64,000 nucleotides of DNA from Microbacterium testaceum (GTDB lineage Bacteria; Actinomycetota; Actinomycetes; Actinomycetales; Microbacteriaceae). The notes beneath the pieces were generated by a model. That model was not told the DNA's origin and did no database searches. It saw only the letters and a program-made list of their open reading frames with translations. The stretch covers positions 62,001-126,000 of the forward strand of contig NZ_JAJGNJ010000008.1 in the NCBI RefSeq assembly GCF_020781835.1, in the 5' to 3' direction. Below, piece by piece: positions 24,784 through 34,845 of the stretch (positions are counted from its first letter, which is position 1; every line of letters begins with the position of its first letter). The position numbers and the translations under genes are program-made.

Positions 24784-25596
24784 CTAGGACTGCGGGGTGT
24801 CGCCGGCGACGGGGATGCGGCCGGTGCGGACGATGCGGTCGAGCAGCGCGTCGAAGTCGGCGGCCAGTTCCTGCGCGGAGTCTCCGGGCCACACGTGCAG
24901 CGGCTTCGCCGCGCCCTGCGCCTGCTGCAGCGACGTGCGCTCGGGCAGCTGGGGGTTCAGGACGAGGGGGCCGAACATGTCGCGCAGCTCCTTGATGCGG
25001 AACTGGTGCTCGATCGACTGCGGGCGGACGCGATTGACCACGACACCCAGCGGCTGCAGACGGGGGGAGAGGCCGCGCCGGATCTCTTCGATGGCGCGCA
25101 GAGCGCGGTCGGCGGCGGCGACGGAGAACAGGCCCGGCTCGGTGACCACGATGACGCGGTCGCTCGCCGCCCACGCGGTGCGCGTCAGCGCGTTCAACGA
25201 CGGGGCGCAGTCGATCAGGACGAGGTCGTATTCGGACTCGATCGTGGCGAGGGCCTCCTCGAGCTTCCACACGTCGCGGACGCTCGGGTGGGGTCCGTCG
25301 AAATTGATCGCCGAGGGACTGCCGATGAGCACGTCGATCGTGCCGGGGTGGACCTTGGCCCAGCCGCTCGAGGTGATCGCCTGACGGACGACCTTCTCTT
25401 TCGGGTTGGCCAGGACGTCGGCGATGTTCAACCGGCCGGCGACCTGGATGTCCATGCCGGTGGACACATCGGACTGCGGGTCGAGGTCGACGACGAGGGT
25501 GCGAACGCCACGTGCGAAGGCGGCGGATGCCAGCCCGAGCGTCACGGTCGTCTTGCCGACCCCGCCTTTCAAAGAGCTGACGGAGAGTACGTGCAC
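24784..25596 (-). CDS. Orphan ParA/Soj-type ATPase
   Basis: The 270-residue ATPase has the deviant Walker A KGGVGKTT at 10-17, VVDLDPQSDVSTG, and the Walker B-like LVLIDCAPSLNALT. It has no N-terminal helix-turn-helix and no parB or parS-like repeat next to it, so it is not the chromosome partition ParA. Such orphans position protein complexes or regulate secretion. It is divergent from pyruvate carboxylase. The GTG 25596 lacks a ribosome site; TAACGT lies 8 nt upstream. Confidence 0.85.
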   Translation of the reverse strand: MHVLSVSSLKGGVGKTTVTLGLASAAFARGVRTLVVDLDPQSDVSTGMDIQVAGRLNIADVLANPKEKVVRQAITSSGWAKVHPGTIDVLIGSPSAINFDGPHPSVRDVWKLEEALATIESEYDLVLIDCAPSLNALTRTAWAASDRVIVVTEPGLFSVAAADRALRAIEEIRRGLSPRLQPLGVVVNRVRPQSIEHQFRIKELRDMFGPLVLNPQLPERTSLQQAQGAAKPLHVWPGDSAQELAADFDALLDRIVRTGRIPVAGDTPQS

Positions 25597-25618
25597 GAGC
25601 GTCTACGTTACCTTCCCC

Positions 25619-25624
25619 TAGGCT
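25619..25624 (+). promoter_or_regulatory. -10 box TAGGCT of pyc
   Basis: The likely start of transcription is near 25631, leaving a leader of about 35 nt with GAGGTG before ATG 25665. Confidence 0.4.
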
Positions 25625-25664
25625 GTGAGCACATTCAGCTCCGCCTGCTTGACGTGAGGTGTGC

Positions 25665-28600
25665 ATGTTCTCGAAGATCCTGGTCGCCAACCGCGGAGAG
25701 ATCGCCATCCGGGCGTTCCGCGCCGCCTACGAGGTAGGAGCCCGCACCGTCGCGGTCTACCCTTACGAGGATCGTGCCTCCCTCCACCGGCTGAAGGCCG
25801 ACGAGGCGTATCAGATCGGTGAACGCGGGCATCCGGTGCGCGCCTATCTCGACGTCGACGAGATCATCCGCGTCGCCCGCGAGTGCGGGGCGGATGCCAT
25901 CTACCCCGGCTACGGCTTCCTGTCGGAGAACCCGGAGCTGGCCGAGAAGGCCGCCGCCCACGGCATCACCTTCATCGGTCCGCCGGCCGCGGTGCTGTCG
26001 ATGGCGGGCAACAAGGTCACCGCCAAGGAGCACGCGATCGCCGCGGGCGTCCCCGTGCTGAGGTCGACGGCGGCCTCCGACGACGTCGACGCACTGGTCG
26101 CGCAGGCCGAGGGAATCGGGTTCCCGTTGTTCGCCAAGGCCGTCGCCGGCGGCGGCGGTCGGGGCATGCGCCGTGTCGAGTCGCCGGGCGAGCTCGCCCC
26201 GGCGCTGGCCGAGGCCATGCGCGAGGCGCAGAGCGCCTTCGGCGACCCGCGGATGTTCCTCGAACAGGCCGTGCAGCGCCCGCGTCACGTCGAGGTGCAG
26301 ATCCTGGCGGATGCCACCGGCGAGAACGTCCACCTGTTCGAGCGCGACTGCTCGGTGCAGCGCCGCCACCAGAAGGTCATCGAGATCGCGCCGGCGCCGA
26401 ACCTCGACGACGCCGTGCGGGAGGACCTCCACCGTTACGCCGTCGCGTTCGCACGCTCGATCGGCTACCAGAACGCCGGGACGGTGGAATTCCTGCTCGA
26501 AACGGCGGGCCCGCGGGCGGGCGAGGTCGTCTTCATCGAGATGAACCCCCGCATCCAGGTGGAGCACACCGTCACCGAGGAGGTCACGGACGTCGATCTC
26601 GTGCAGTCGCAGATGCGCATCGCGGCCGGGCAGACCCTCACCGACCTCGACCTGACCCAGGACCGCATCCGGTTGCGGGGCGCGGCGCTGCAGTGCCGCA
26701 TCACGACCGAGGACCCCACGCAGGGCTTCCGTCCCGACACGGGCAAGATCACGACGTACCGGTCGCCGGGCGGAGCGGGGGTGCGCCTCGACGGCGGCAC
26801 CACCGCCGCCGGTTCGCAGATCAGCCCCCACTTCGACTCGATGCTCGCCAAGCTCACGTGCCGCGGGCGCGATTTCGGGGCGGCGGTCGCGCGGGCACGC
26901 CGCGCCCTGGCGGAGTTCCGCATCCGCGGCGTCTCGACCAACATCCCGTTCCTGCAGGCCGTGCTCGACGACCCCGCGTTCGTCGCCGGCGACCTCAGCA
27001 CCTCCTTCATCGACGAGCGTCCCGAGCTGCTGAAGGGCCGCGAGTCGAAGGACCGCGGCACCAAGATCCTGTCCTGGCTCGTGGACACCACGGTCAACCG
27101 CCCGAACGGCGAGAACCCGCTGTCGGTCGATCCGGGCAGCAAGCTCCCCGCGATCGATCTGGTCGCGCCGGCGCCGGCCGGTTCGCGACAGCGTCTGCAG
27201 GAGCTCGGGCCGGTCGGGTTCGCGCGCGCCCTGCGCGAGCAGACCGCCCTCGCCGTCACCGAGACGACCTTCCGCGACGCTCACCAGTCGCTGCTGGCCA
27301 CGCGCGTGCGCACGCGCGACCTCGCCCGCGTCGCGCCCTACGTCGCGCGCCTGACGCCCGGGCTCCTCTCGGTCGAGGCGTGGGGCGGCGCGACGTACGA
27401 CGTCGCCCTGCGTTTCCTCGGCGAAGACCCGTGGGAACGGCTCGACGCGCTGCGTCAGGCGCTGCCGAACGTCGCGATCCAGATGCTCCTGCGGGGGCGC
27501 AACACCGTCGGGTACACCCCGTACCCGACGGAGGTGACGGATGCCTTCGTCGCCGAGGCCGCGGCATCCGGGATCGACATCTTCCGGATCTTCGACGCGC
27601 TCAACGACGTCTCGCAGATGAGGCCCGCGATCGACGCGGTGCTGGCCACCGGGTCCGCCGTGGCCGAGGTCGCCGTCTGCTACACCGGGGACCTGCTCGA
27701 CCCGCGCGAGGACCTGTACACGCTCGACTACTACCTGCGGCTCGCTGAGCAGATCGCGGCGGCGGGCGCCCACATCCTCGCGGTCAAGGACATGGCGGGA
27801 CTCCTGCGCCCGGCCGCAGCGGCACGCCTGGTCGCGGCGCTGCGCGAACGGTTCGACCTCCCCGTGCACGTGCACACGCACGACACCGCAGGCGGTCAGC
27901 TCGCGACACTTCTCGCCGCTTCGGCGGCGGGGGCGGATGCCGTCGACGCCGCCGCGGCTCCCCTGTCGGGCACGACGAGCCAGCCGTCGCTGTCGGCCCT
28001 CGTCGCCGCGCTCGCCCACACCGAGCGCGACACCGGCCTCGACCTGGCTGCGGTCTCCGACCTCGAGCCGTACTGGGAGGCGGTGCGTCATCTGTACCGC
28101 CCCTTCGAGTCGGGCCTGCCCGGTCCCACGGGGCGGGTCTACCACCACGAGATCCCGGGCGGGCAGCTGTCGAACCTCCGCCAGCAGGCGATCGCCCTCG
28201 GCCTGGCGGACGACTTCGAGCTCATCGAGGACATGTACGCCGCGGCCGATGGCATCCTGGGGCGGGTTCCGAAGGTCACCCCGTCGTCGAAGGTCGTGGG
28301 CGATCTCGCCCTGCACCTCGCGGCGGTCAAGGCCGACCCGGACGATTTCGAACGCAGTCCCGAGAAATACGACATCCCGGATTCGGTCGTGTCGTTCATG
28401 GCGGGCGAGCTCGGCGACCTCCCGGGCGGGTGGCCGGAGCCGTTCCGGTCCAAGGTGCTCGCCGGTCGCGACGTGAAGGTGGGCGTCACGGCGCTCACCG
28501 ATGAGGACACGGCGGCTCTCGCGGGCGATTCGGCGACGCGTCGGGCACGGCTGAACTCGCTGCTCTTCCCGGCGCCGACCCGGACGTTCCTCGAGACGCG

Positions 28601-29072
28601 AGCGACGTACGGCGACCTCAGCGTCCTCGACACCGCCGACTACCTCTACGGCCTTCGCGCCGGAGGCGAGCACACGGTCGAGATCGAGCGCGGCGTGCAG
28701 CTGTTCGTGGGCCTCGAGGCGATCGGTGATGCCGACGACAAGGGCATGCGCACTGTCATGACCACGCTCAACGGGCAGTTGCGCCCGGTGTTCGTGCGTG
28801 ATCGCTCCATCGACGTCGAGGCGCGGCAGGCGGAGAAGGCCGACACGTCCAAGCCCGGCCAGGTGGCAGCGCCGTTCTCGGGTGTGGTGACTCTCAAGGC
28901 CGCGGTCGGAGACCGCGTCGCCGCGGGTCAGCCGGTGGCTTCGATCGAGGCGATGAAGATGGAGGCCGCGATCACGAGCCCGGTCGACGGCGTCGTCGAA
29001 CGCCTCACCGTCGGGGCCACGCAGCAGGTGGAGGCCGGCGACCTTTTGCTCGTCGTCCGTCCGGCGCAGTAG
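25665..29072 (+). CDS. pyc: Pyruvate carboxylase
   Basis: Pyc makes oxaloacetate from pyruvate, bicarbonate and ATP, the main anaplerotic step. The 1135-residue single chain contains three parts in order. The biotin carboxylase (about 1-450) has AKAVAGGGGRGMR, EMNPRIQVEH and the opening KILVANRGEIA. The carboxyltransferase (about 520-800) has ETTFRDAHQSLLATR and VHVHTHDTAGG. The C-terminal biotinyl domain carries the biotin lysine at 1098 in EAMKMEA. ATG 25665 (MFSKIL) is preferred over GTG 25659 because GAGGTG is then correctly spaced. It is followed by a strong terminator. Confidence 0.97.
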   Translation: MFSKILVANRGEIAIRAFRAAYEVGARTVAVYPYEDRASLHRLKADEAYQIGERGHPVRAYLDVDEIIRVARECGADAIYPGYGFLSENPELAEKAAAHGITFIGPPAAVLSMAGNKVTAKEHAIAAGVPVLRSTAASDDVDALVAQAEGIGFPLFAKAVAGGGGRGMRRVESPGELAPALAEAMREAQSAFGDPRMFLEQAVQRPRHVEVQILADATGENVHLFERDCSVQRRHQKVIEIAPAPNLDDAVREDLHRYAVAFARSIGYQNAGTVEFLLETAGPRAGEVVFIEMNPRIQVEHTVTEEVTDVDLVQSQMRIAAGQTLTDLDLTQDRIRLRGAALQCRITTEDPTQGFRPDTGKITTYRSPGGAGVRLDGGTTAAGSQISPHFDSMLAKLTCRGRDFGAAVARARRALAEFRIRGVSTNIPFLQAVLDDPAFVAGDLSTSFIDERPELLKGRESKDRGTKILSWLVDTTVNRPNGENPLSVDPGSKLPAIDLVAPAPAGSRQRLQELGPVGFARALREQTALAVTETTFRDAHQSLLATRVRTRDLARVAPYVARLTPGLLSVEAWGGATYDVALRFLGEDPWERLDALRQALPNVAIQMLLRGRNTVGYTPYPTEVTDAFVAEAAASGIDIFRIFDALNDVSQMRPAIDAVLATGSAVAEVAVCYTGDLLDPREDLYTLDYYLRLAEQIAAAGAHILAVKDMAGLLRPAAAARLVAALRERFDLPVHVHTHDTAGGQLATLLAASAAGADAVDAAAAPLSGTTSQPSLSALVAALAHTERDTGLDLAAVSDLEPYWEAVRHLYRPFESGLPGPTGRVYHHEIPGGQLSNLRQQAIALGLADDFELIEDMYAAADGILGRVPKVTPSSKVVGDLALHLAAVKADPDDFERSPEKYDIPDSVVSFMAGELGDLPGGWPEPFRSKVLAGRDVKVGVTALTDEDTAALAGDSATRRARLNSLLFPAPTRTFLETRATYGDLSVLDTADYLYGLRAGGEHTVEIERGVQLFVGLEAIGDADDKGMRTVMTTLNGQLRPVFVRDRSIDVEARQAEKADTSKPGQVAAPFSGVVTLKAAVGDRVAAGQPVASIEAMKMEAAITSPVDGVVERLTVGATQQVEAGDLLLVVRPAQ

Positions 29073-29075
29073 CCT

Positions 29076-29104
29076 GAAAGGGGGCGCTCTTCGCGCCCCC
29101 TTTC
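29076..29104 (+). terminator. Intrinsic terminator after pyc
   Basis: A perfect 12-bp stem GAAAGGGGGCGC / GCGCCCCCTTTC with a 5-nt loop, then CCTTTT. It starts 3 nt after the pyc stop. Confidence 0.9.
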
Positions 29105-29120
29105 CCTTTTGGAGACTGCA

Positions 29121-31334
29121 GTGACCCCCGACCGCACCGACGAGACCCCCGACGACGGCGCCGAACACGGTGTCCTCGACGACAGCGGATCGCTCGAAAC
29201 GTCCAGCATCAGCATCCTGGGCGGACACATCGCACAGGTCAACGTCGACCTGCCCGTGTCCGACGAGGACGACGTCGACGACGACGTCGTCGAAGACGAG
29301 ATGCCGATCATCGACCCCGAATCCCGCGGCTTCGAGGTCGTCGGCATCGTGCACGTGCCCGATGCCGGCGAGCCGCCGCTGCTCACGCACGTCCCCGAAC
29401 CCGAGGTCGCCGCACCCACGCGCGACCCCGAACTCGAGGAACTGCACACCGGCGACATCATCCTCGAGCCGCACGACGCGGCCGAACCGGACGACGCCGG
29501 CGCCGAGGTCCACGACGCCGAGATCGTGCCCGACGAGGGCGCCGCTGAGCCGGCCGGCGGGGATGCCGCGGCCGACCCGAGCGAGGCGACGCCGGACGAG
29601 AACGCGGACGCGGCTGCCGCCTCGCCCGATCACGACGGCGCCGGCGAGCCGTCCGACGTCGACGACGCCGACGACCTCGACGCGGAGGACCGCCCGGCCG
29701 ATCCCGTCGCCGACGAGCCCGAGCCCGTCGGCGAGGAGCCCGAGCCCGTCGCGGCCGAGCACACGGAGCCCGAGGGCGCCGACGCGGCGGATGGCGTCGG
29801 CACGGCCGATGGTGCCCACGCGGCCGATGACGCTGACGAGCCCGAGCACGCCGAACCGAGCGAGCCCGCCGACTCCATCGAGCCGCCCGCCGCCGCCGCG
29901 CCGGAGCCCGCCGACTCCATCGAGCCGCCCGCCGCCGCCGCGCCGGAGCCTGCCGACGACACCGCCGTGCGCGCCGACGACACCGCCGTTCCCGCCGCGG
30001 GGAAATTCGCCGCACCGGAGCCCGCCGCGGACGCCGCCGGCGACCTTGCGACGCCTGCCGCGGAGCAGGCGACCGCACCGGAGGGCACCGATACGCCCGA
30101 GCCTGCGGACGCGGTCGAGCCGGGATCCGCCGCGCGCCCTGCCGCTGCACCCGAGCCCGCCGCCGCATCGGCGCCGGAGTCCGCTCCCGCGACCGGCCCC
30201 GTGCCCCGCACCCGCGCCGAACGGGCCACCACCGGCGTGATCGGCACCGTTCCGCTGACGCGCCGCGAGGTGCACCAGGCCGACGAGGCGGCGCGCGCCA
30301 GCCGCGTCCACGCGACGGAGCGGGTTCGCACACCCGGCACCGATGTGACACTCACCTCCAAGCGCCTCGGCGAGATCGACGACAGCCGCGAGAGCCCCGA
30401 TCTGCTCACCGCGGATCGCCTGCTCGATCCGCGGCAGATCTCCCGTCCCGAACCGGAGGGACTGTGGCAGCAGCTGGTGTACTCGGTCTCACGGCACCGC
30501 ATCAACCTCGGCGACGGTCGCCGCGCGCGGGCGCGTAAAGACCTCGACCGCCGGATCGCGACGCCTCTGCCGGGTGACGCGCGTTTCGTTCCGGTGCTCT
30601 CGCGCAAGGGCGGGGTCGGCAAGACCACGGTGACCTCGCTCCTGGGCATGGCTCTCGCCGACGCGCGCGACGACCGTGTGATCGCGGTCGATGCCAACCC
30701 CGACCGAGGGACCCTCGCCGATCGCGTCGGCCGGCCCAACGGTCGGACCGTCCGCGATCTCGTGCGCGCGCACGACGAGATGGAGGGATACAGCGACGTG
30801 TCGTCGATCGTGGCTCGCGATACGACGCGCCTGGACGTCCTGGCATCCGACTCCGATCCCCGTGTGTCCGAGGCGTTCAGCGACGAGGACTATCGCCGAG
30901 TCGCCGATGTCGCCGCGCACTATTACTCCATCGTGCTCACCGATACCGGTACCGGCATCGTGCACTCCGTCATGGAGGCCACCCTCGAGCTCTCCGACTC
31001 GCTCGTGGTGGTGGCGGGGCTGTCGGTCGACGAGGCGCGGCTGGCATCCGAGACACTCACCTGGCTGGAGACCAACGGCTACGCCGACCGGGTCCGCAAC
31101 GCCGTCGTCGTGCTCAACACCGCCCGTCCCGGCGCGCCCCTCGTGCGCGAGAGCGAACTCGAGGCGCACTTCCGCACCCGTGTGCGGGCCATCATCCGGA
31201 TGCCGTACGACGCCCACGTCGCCGCCGGCAGTGCAATCGTGTTCCGCGACCTGCAGCCTGCGACACGGCAGGCCGCGCGCGAGCTCGCCGCGGCCGTGGT
31301 GGAGGGCCTGCGCACCCCGGCGGCCGTGGCATGA
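29121..31334 (+). CDS. MinD/ParA-like ATPase with long acidic N-terminal region (EspI-like)
   Basis: This 737-residue protein has two parts. Residues 1 to about 430 are disordered and very rich in Ala, Pro, Glu and Asp, opening with a conserved-looking [20 protein letters not shown] segment. A basic stretch (about 440-490) leads to a MinD/ParA ATPase with Walker A KGGVGKT at 496-502, [15 protein letters not shown] and a Walker B-like [15 protein letters not shown]. The layout resembles EspI of mycobacterial ESX systems, but no ESX gene is visible. GGAG precedes GTG 29121. The gene is translationally coupled to def (ATGA). What it positions or senses is unknown. Confidence 0.82.
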   Translation: MTPDRTDETPDDGAEHGVLDDSGSLETSSISILGGHIAQVNVDLPVSDEDDVDDDVVEDEMPIIDPESRGFEVVGIVHVPDAGEPPLLTHVPEPEVAAPTRDPELEELHTGDIILEPHDAAEPDDAGAEVHDAEIVPDEGAAEPAGGDAAADPSEATPDENADAAAASPDHDGAGEPSDVDDADDLDAEDRPADPVADEPEPVGEEPEPVAAEHTEPEGADAADGVGTADGAHAADDADEPEHAEPSEPADSIEPPAAAAPEPADSIEPPAAAAPEPADDTAVRADDTAVPAAGKFAAPEPAADAAGDLATPAAEQATAPEGTDTPEPADAVEPGSAARPAAAPEPAAASAPESAPATGPVPRTRAERATTGVIGTVPLTRREVHQADEAARASRVHATERVRTPGTDVTLTSKRLGEIDDSRESPDLLTADRLLDPRQISRPEPEGLWQQLVYSVSRHRINLGDGRRARARKDLDRRIATPLPGDARFVPVLSRKGGVGKTTVTSLLGMALADARDDRVIAVDANPDRGTLADRVGRPNGRTVRDLVRAHDEMEGYSDVSSIVARDTTRLDVLASDSDPRVSEAFSDEDYRRVADVAAHYYSIVLTDTGTGIVHSVMEATLELSDSLVVVAGLSVDEARLASETLTWLETNGYADRVRNAVVVLNTARPGAPLVRESELEAHFRTRVRAIIRMPYDAHVAAGSAIVFRDLQPATRQAARELAAAVVEGLRTPAAVA
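29862..29945 (+). repeat. Two 42-bp tandem repeats in the acidic region
   Basis: Two exact in-frame copies encode [14 protein letters not shown] twice; a third copy begins at 29946 and diverges after 12 bases. Confidence 0.9.
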
Positions 31335-31822
31335 CTGTCCGTCCCATCCGCCTCTTCGGTGACCCCGTCCTGCGCGCGCCCAGCGCGCCCATCGAGGTGA
31401 TCGACGACGGCATCCGCGCCCTCGTCCGCGACCTCCTCGACACCGTCCAGCCCCCGGGTCGGGCGGGAGTCGCCGCACCGCAGATCGGCGTCGGCCTGCG
31501 CGCCTTCAGCTACAACATCGACGGTGACATCGGGTACGTGCTGAACCCCGTCCTGGTCGAGACGCGGGGCGAGCCCGAACCGGTGGGGGAGGGATGCCTC
31601 TCCGTGCCCGGGCTGTGGCATGAGGCGCTGCGTCACCCCTGGGCGAAGGTCGTCGGCACCGATCTCGACGGCAATGAGGTCGTGCTCGAGGGGGACGGTC
31701 TGCTGGCGCAGGCGCTGCAGCACGAGACCGACCACCTCGACGGAAAGCTGTACCTCTCACGTCTTCCGGCCGACAGCCGCCGCGAGGCCATGCGCCAGAT
31801 CCGCGAGAGCGACTGGTTCTGA
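31331..31822 (+). CDS. def: Peptide deformylase
   Basis: This metalloenzyme removes the formyl group from nascent N-terminal methionine. The 163-residue protein has the three motifs: GVAAPQIG (46-53), EGCLSVPG with metal ligand Cys89, and QHETDHLDG with ligands His131 and His135 and catalytic Glu132. The ATG overlaps the stop of the ATPase gene. Actinobacterial genomes often carry more than one def; paralogues cannot be judged from this window. Confidence 0.94.
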   Translation: MTVRPIRLFGDPVLRAPSAPIEVIDDGIRALVRDLLDTVQPPGRAGVAAPQIGVGLRAFSYNIDGDIGYVLNPVLVETRGEPEPVGEGCLSVPGLWHEALRHPWAKVVGTDLDGNEVVLEGDGLLAQALQHETDHLDGKLYLSRLPADSRREAMRQIRESDWF

Positions 31823-31857
31823 CTCCGCGCATCCCGTCCTGAGAACAGGGGATGCCA

Positions 31858-31914
31858 CGAGAACAGGCCGATCCGCGAAGGATCGGCCTGTCCTCGTATC
31901 CGGGCCTGTTCTCG
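31858..31914. terminator. Nested bidirectional terminator between def and fadD
   Basis: The inner hairpin ACAGGCCGATCC / GGATCGGCCTGT (31863-31891) has a 5-nt loop. An outer pair CGAGAACAGGC (31858-31868) / GCCTGTTCTCG (31904-31914) competes with it for the left arm. A further copy of GAGAACAGG sits at 31841. It serves the two convergent genes. Confidence 0.8.
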
Positions 31915-31921
31915 CGGGCGG

Positions 31922-33748
31922 TCAGGGGAGCGAGACGTTGGTGGTGTTGATCGGCACCGCGTAGATGTCTTCGATGGCATCGGCGAAATCGCTGACGATC
32001 ACGTTGCGCTTGATGCTCATTTTCGGCGTGAGGTGCCCGCTGGCCTCGGTCCACTCCGTGGGGAGGATCGTGAACTTCCGGATCGACTCGGCGCGTGAGA
32101 CGCGAGTGTTCGCACGATCGATCGCGCCCTGCACCTCGGCGCGCACCGTCTCGTTCTTCGCCGCGTCGGCGAGCGACATGTCGGCGGGGAGGCCGTTGTT
32201 GGCCAGCCACGTGGGCAGCATCTCGGGGTCAAGCGTGATGAGGGCGGAGATGAACGGCTTGTGGTCCCCGACCACGACGACCTGACCGACGATCGGGTTG
32301 GCGCGGATCGGGTCCTCCAGGGCCGCGGGGGCGACGTTCTTGCCGCCGGCGGTGACGATGATCTCTTTCTTGCGCCCGGTGATCGACAGGAAGCCGTCGG
32401 AGTCGAACGCGCCGATGTCGCCCGTCTTGAACCACTCGCCGTCGAACGCCTCGGCCGTGGCCTCGGGATTGCGCCAGTACTCGGAAAAAACGTTGATGCC
32501 GCGCACCTGGATCTCGCCGTCGTCGGCGAGGCGGATACCGACGCCCGGGAGGACCGGTCCGACGGTGCCGATCTTGGACTTCGTCGCGAGGTTCACGGTC
32601 GCGGGTGCCGTCGTCTCGGTCAGGCCGTAGCCCTCGAGGATGACGACGCCGAGGCTGCGGAAGAAGTGCCCGAGGCGCGGGCCGAGCGGAGCGGATCCCG
32701 ACACCGCGTAGACGACGCGCCCGCCCATGGCTTCCCGCAGCTTGGAATAGACGAGCCGATCGAAGAGGGCGAACTTGATCTTCAGCAGGAACGGGATGGG
32801 CTTGCCCTGCTGCTGACGCTCGGAGTGCTCGACGGCGGCCGCGGCCGCGGCGCGGAAGATCTTGCCCTTGCCCCCCGCCTCGGCTTTCTGCTCGGCGGAG
32901 TTGTACACCTTCTCGAACACGCGCGGGACCGCCAGGAGGAACGTGGGCTTGAAGGTCCCCAACGCCGGCAGCAGCTGCTTCGTGTCGGGCTGGTGTCCGG
33001 TCTTCACGCCGGCGTGGACGTTCAGCAACGAGATGAAACGCGCGAACACGTGCGCGGTCGTGATGAACAGCAGGGTCGAGGCTCCCGGGGTCTCGACGAC
33101 CTCGTGCAGCGCCTTCGCCGAGTTGCGCGCGAGTTCGACGAAGTTCCCGTGCGTGAGGACGCAGCCCTTCGGGCGTCCGGTCGACCCCGAGGTGTAGATG
33201 AGCGTGGCGATGTCCGAGCTGTTCGCGATCGAGCGTCGCCGCGCGATCTCGGCGTCTTCGACGGACGTCCCGCGCGCCACGAGCGCGTCGAGGTCGCCGG
33301 CGTGCATCGCCCACACCTCGCGCACGAGCGGAAGGTCGCTGCGGACCTCGTCGAGGCGCTGACCGTGCTCGGTGGACTCCACGATGGCGGCGATCGCGCC
33401 CGAGTCGGACAGGATCCACGAGATCTGCGAGGGCGAGCTCGTCTCGTACACCGGCACCATGACGGCACCGGCGTAGAACAGAGCGAAGTCCACGAGCGTC
33501 CAGTCGTAGGTCGTCCGGGCGATGAAGGCGACCTTCTCGCCGGGCTGGATGCCGGCGGCGACGAATCCCTTGGCCAGGGCGATGACCTGCTGCTCGAAGT
33601 CGCGCGCGGACACGTCGCGCCACCCGGCTCCGTCGGGAACGGCGAACAAGGGCCGGTCGGGTGTGGCTGCCACCCGGTCGGCGAGCAGATCGGACGTGTT
33701 CGCGCTCGGGTCGGCGGGAACGACCGGGGGAAGGTCGAACTGGATCAC
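31922..33748 (-). CDS. Long-chain fatty acid-CoA ligase (FadD15-like)
   Basis: This AMP-forming acyl-CoA synthetase (608 residues) activates fatty acids with ATP and CoA. Motifs are YTSGSTGRPKG at 185-195 (P-loop), EGYGLTETTAP, GEWFKTGDIG and GRKKEIIVTAGGKNVAP. The length and the long insert typical of the FadD15/ACSL subgroup are present. GTG 33748 has GGAG 5 nt upstream. TAGACT boxes near 33795 give a probable promoter with a leader of about 40 nt. It is divergent from glk-plsC, which contains a lipid acyltransferase. Confidence 0.93.
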   Translation of the reverse strand: MIQFDLPPVVPADPSANTSDLLADRVAATPDRPLFAVPDGAGWRDVSARDFEQQVIALAKGFVAAGIQPGEKVAFIARTTYDWTLVDFALFYAGAVMVPVYETSSPSQISWILSDSGAIAAIVESTEHGQRLDEVRSDLPLVREVWAMHAGDLDALVARGTSVEDAEIARRRSIANSSDIATLIYTSGSTGRPKGCVLTHGNFVELARNSAKALHEVVETPGASTLLFITTAHVFARFISLLNVHAGVKTGHQPDTKQLLPALGTFKPTFLLAVPRVFEKVYNSAEQKAEAGGKGKIFRAAAAAAVEHSERQQQGKPIPFLLKIKFALFDRLVYSKLREAMGGRVVYAVSGSAPLGPRLGHFFRSLGVVILEGYGLTETTAPATVNLATKSKIGTVGPVLPGVGIRLADDGEIQVRGINVFSEYWRNPEATAEAFDGEWFKTGDIGAFDSDGFLSITGRKKEIIVTAGGKNVAPAALEDPIRANPIVGQVVVVGDHKPFISALITLDPEMLPTWLANNGLPADMSLADAAKNETVRAEVQGAIDRANTRVSRAESIRKFTILPTEWTEASGHLTPKMSIKRNVIVSDFADAIEDIYAVPINTTNVSLP

Positions 33749-33907
33749 GGCAACTCCTTTGTGTACCGGAAAGAAGGTCTATCGGTCCATCGAGTCTAGT
33801 CGCACACCGCCGCGGAATCAGCGGTCCCCGGCGGTGTCGGCGCGGGTGCGCCGCGATGGCTAGACTGCTGCGGGCCGAGCCGCGGGGCGGGCCGGAGGGG
33901 AGCGCGG

Positions 33908-34843
33908 GTGCGCAACATCGGTATCGACATCGGCGGCACGAAGATCGCCGGTGGCGTCGTCGAGGAAGACGGCACGATCGTCGAGAAACTCCGCGTGGAC
34001 ACCCCGATCGATCCGGCCGCTCTCGTGGATGCCGTGGTCGACATGGCCGATCACCTGCGCCGGGCGTACGAGATCCGCGCCATCGGAGTCGCGGCCGCGG
34101 GCTTCATCAGCCGCGACCGCAGCACCGTCATCTACGCCCCGAACATCGACTGGCGCAACGAGCCGCTGCGTGCGCGCCTGGAGGGCCGCCTCGGAGCGCC
34201 CGTGACGATCGAGAACGACGCCAACGCCGCCGGCTGGGGCGAGTACCGCTTCGGCGCGGGCCGCGGCGTGCGGGACATGGTCATGCTCACGATGGGCACG
34301 GGGGTCGGCGGTGCCGTCGTCACCAACGGTGAGCTCTTCCGCGGCGGTCACGGCATCGGCGGTGAGCTGGGGCACATGCGCTTCGTGCGTGGCGGCCTGC
34401 CGTGCGGGTGCGGCCAGAACGGATGCCTCGAGCAGTACGCCTCGGGGCGCGCGCTGCAGCGCGAGGCGAACGCCATCGCGGACGACGGCGGTATCGGCGC
34501 GGCTTTGGCCGCGGTGCGCGCGGAGAAGGGGGCCATCCCCGGGCCCGCGGTGTCGCGCCTCGTGCTGGCGGGCGATCCGGGTGCCGTCGAGGCGTTGCGC
34601 CGTGTCGCGACGGCTCTCGGCGAGGCCTGCGGGGGGTTCCAGGCCGTGCTCGACCCGGAGCTGTTCGTCATCGGCGGAGGAGTCGCCCAGCTCGGTGCCG
34701 ACCTCCTCGTCCCGGTCCAGCTCGCGTACGAGACGTCGCTCCCGGGGTACGGTGAACGTCCGGTGGCGGAGTTCACGATCGCGCGACTGGGCAATGACGC
34801 CGGTCTCATCGGGGTCGCCGACCTCGCAGGGAAGGAACGCTGA
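33908..34843 (+). CDS. glk: ROK-family glucokinase
   Basis: The 311-residue ROK kinase phosphorylates glucose at C6 with ATP. Residues 5-11 (GIDIGGT) form the phosphate loop, APNIDW and ENDANAAGWGE (with the catalytic Asp) bind sugar, and the zinc-binding CGCGQNGCLEQ and GHMRF follow. GTG 33908 has GGAGGGG upstream, and TAGACT at 33861 is a good -10. Use of polyphosphate as an alternative donor cannot be decided from motifs. It is followed 2 bp later by plsC. Confidence 0.9.
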   Translation: MRNIGIDIGGTKIAGGVVEEDGTIVEKLRVDTPIDPAALVDAVVDMADHLRRAYEIRAIGVAAAGFISRDRSTVIYAPNIDWRNEPLRARLEGRLGAPVTIENDANAAGWGEYRFGAGRGVRDMVMLTMGTGVGGAVVTNGELFRGGHGIGGELGHMRFVRGGLPCGCGQNGCLEQYASGRALQREANAIADDGGIGAALAAVRAEKGAIPGPAVSRLVLAGDPGAVEALRRVATALGEACGGFQAVLDPELFVIGGGVAQLGADLLVPVQLAYETSLPGYGERPVAEFTIARLGNDAGLIGVADLAGKER

Positions 34844-34845
34844 CG

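Noticed and set aside
29170..30240. A 356-codon frame inside the acidic region of the ParA fusion
   Set aside because: It is a shifted reading of GC-rich repeats giving only Arg/Pro/Ser/Thr; no frameshift is needed for the real gene.
25635..30311. A 1558-codon minus-strand open frame across pyc and the ParA fusion
   Set aside because: It runs antisense to two well-supported genes and the pyc terminator, and shows only low-complexity Arg/Val/Gly sequence.
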